Below are positions 5,996 through 6,227 of a stretch of 6,227 bases of DNA, piece after piece. The notes below the pieces were generated by a model. The model saw only the letters and a program-made list of their open reading frames with translations. It did not search any database and had not been told where the DNA came from. The first letter of the stretch is position 1; each line of letters opens with the position of its first letter. The stretch lies in the NCBI GenBank assembly GCA_948514425.1, contig CAOQYN010000033.1, forward strand, positions 1 to 6,227, in the 5' to 3' direction. A program made the translations under genes and the position numbers. The stretch is from an uncultured Candidatus Saccharibacteria bacterium. GTDB taxonomy: Bacteria; Patescibacteriota; Saccharimonadia; Saccharimonadales; Saccharimonadaceae.

Positions 5996-6227
5996 AACAT
6001 GCAGAAGCAGCGGAGGGGGCGACCATTATAACGAACCGCGATGTTTGACGGGTAGACAAGAGTAGGATCTGAGGCCAAAACGTAGGCATCGGTCGCTGAG
6101 ACAGAGGTACGCGACCGAAGCGTCGTCTCGTAGTCGGCGCCGGTGACGTAGCCGTAGTCGACGCCGACGAACCCACTACGGACAAAAGCTAAGGGTAGGG
6201 AGATGATGTTGGATATATCCCCTCCAT
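5994..6227 (-). CDS. C-terminal part of an extracellular repeat-type domain protein (second AFVRSG...PLRC copy), partial
   Basis: On the minus strand the frame enters from the window edge as GGDISNIISLPLAFVRSG (6225 to about 6172), continues through a 51-residue core rich in V, D, Y, G, T and S, and reaches VRYNGRPLRCFC near 6001. It belongs to the same domain type as the fragment at 1-238, with S, A-Y, L, S, V, R and N conserved at equal positions in the core. The N-terminus lies outside the window. A normal C-terminus would end a few residues after PLRC, but this frame has no stop until 5524, deep inside pilB on the other strand; both other frames stop within about ten codons (one at 5994-5996). 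A frameshift close to the end, or loss of the true 3' end beside the inverted repeat, is therefore likely. The end at 5994 is a choice, not a proven stop. Codons in the core end mostly in C, unlike the pil genes. Confidence 0.55.
6007..6019. repeat. 13-nt conserved block encoding PLRC (right copy)
   Basis: GCAGCGGAGGGGG is the same as 5-17. It is the 3' border (minus-strand sense) of the core at 6020-6172 and lies about 12 bp from the outer end of the inverted repeat. Confidence 0.8.
6129..6166. repeat. Short direct repeat inside the right variable core
   Basis: CGTAGTCGGCGCCG (6129-6142) recurs as CGTAGTCGACGCCG (6153-6166), 13 of 14 identical, with a 24-bp period equal to 8 codons. In protein this gives GVDY and GADY eight residues apart. 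Confidence 0.6.
6173..6189. repeat. 17-nt conserved block encoding AFVRSG (right copy)
   Basis: CCACTACGGACAAAAGC is the same as 171-187. The distance from this block to the PLRC block is 153 nt in both copies. Confidence 0.8.

Overview
The window looks like part of a Patescibacteria (CPR) chromosome, most likely a Candidatus Saccharibacteria (TM7) member. The call rests on three things: the composition of a compact type IV pilus operon without PilP or PilQ, the style of the PilN and PilO proteins (one membrane segment, long cysteine-bearing outer domains, acidic stretches), and fragments at both ends of a surface-protein domain that I remember as common in Saccharibacteria. No ribosomal or marker gene is present, so the assignment is an inference. 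Stops are TAA and TAG and I see nothing requiring a non-standard code.

Region 1 (about 1-238, minus strand) is the C-terminal part of an extracellular domain that runs from an AFVRSG block to a PLRC block. It has no credible N-terminus and is cut by the window edge. Region 2 (about 246-5742, plus strand) is a tightly packed five-gene operon: pilM, an enlarged pilN, a pilO-like gene, a small membrane-anchored acidic protein, and the extension ATPase pilB. A strong sigma-70 type promoter lies so close to the pilM ATG that the transcript is probably leaderless. The next three genes start in TAATG overlaps, and pilB starts at a GTG two bases after the previous stop. Region 3 (5743-about 5995) has no convincing gene and contains a large imperfect inverted repeat. 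Region 4 (about 5994-6227, minus strand) is a second copy of the AFVRSG...PLRC domain, running out of the window at its N-terminal side and lacking a normal stop.

Functionally, PilB would power pilin polymerisation at the membrane. PilM (actin-like, cytosolic) would bind the PilN N-terminus, and PilN and PilO would form the membrane alignment complex. The small fourth gene sits where PilP lies in diderm operons. Two adjacent proteins, the PilO-like one and the small one, each carry a canonical EF-hand calcium loop bracketed by cysteines with identical spacing. This suggests a calcium-binding, disulfide-stabilised extracytoplasmic part of the pilus platform.

The most unusual feature is the pair of flanking domain fragments. 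Both have a 153-nt core of exactly equal length that is strongly diverged, between a 17-nt and a 13-nt block that are identical at the DNA level. This is what a variable-cassette or diversity-generating system would leave behind, though simple domain paralogy is not excluded.
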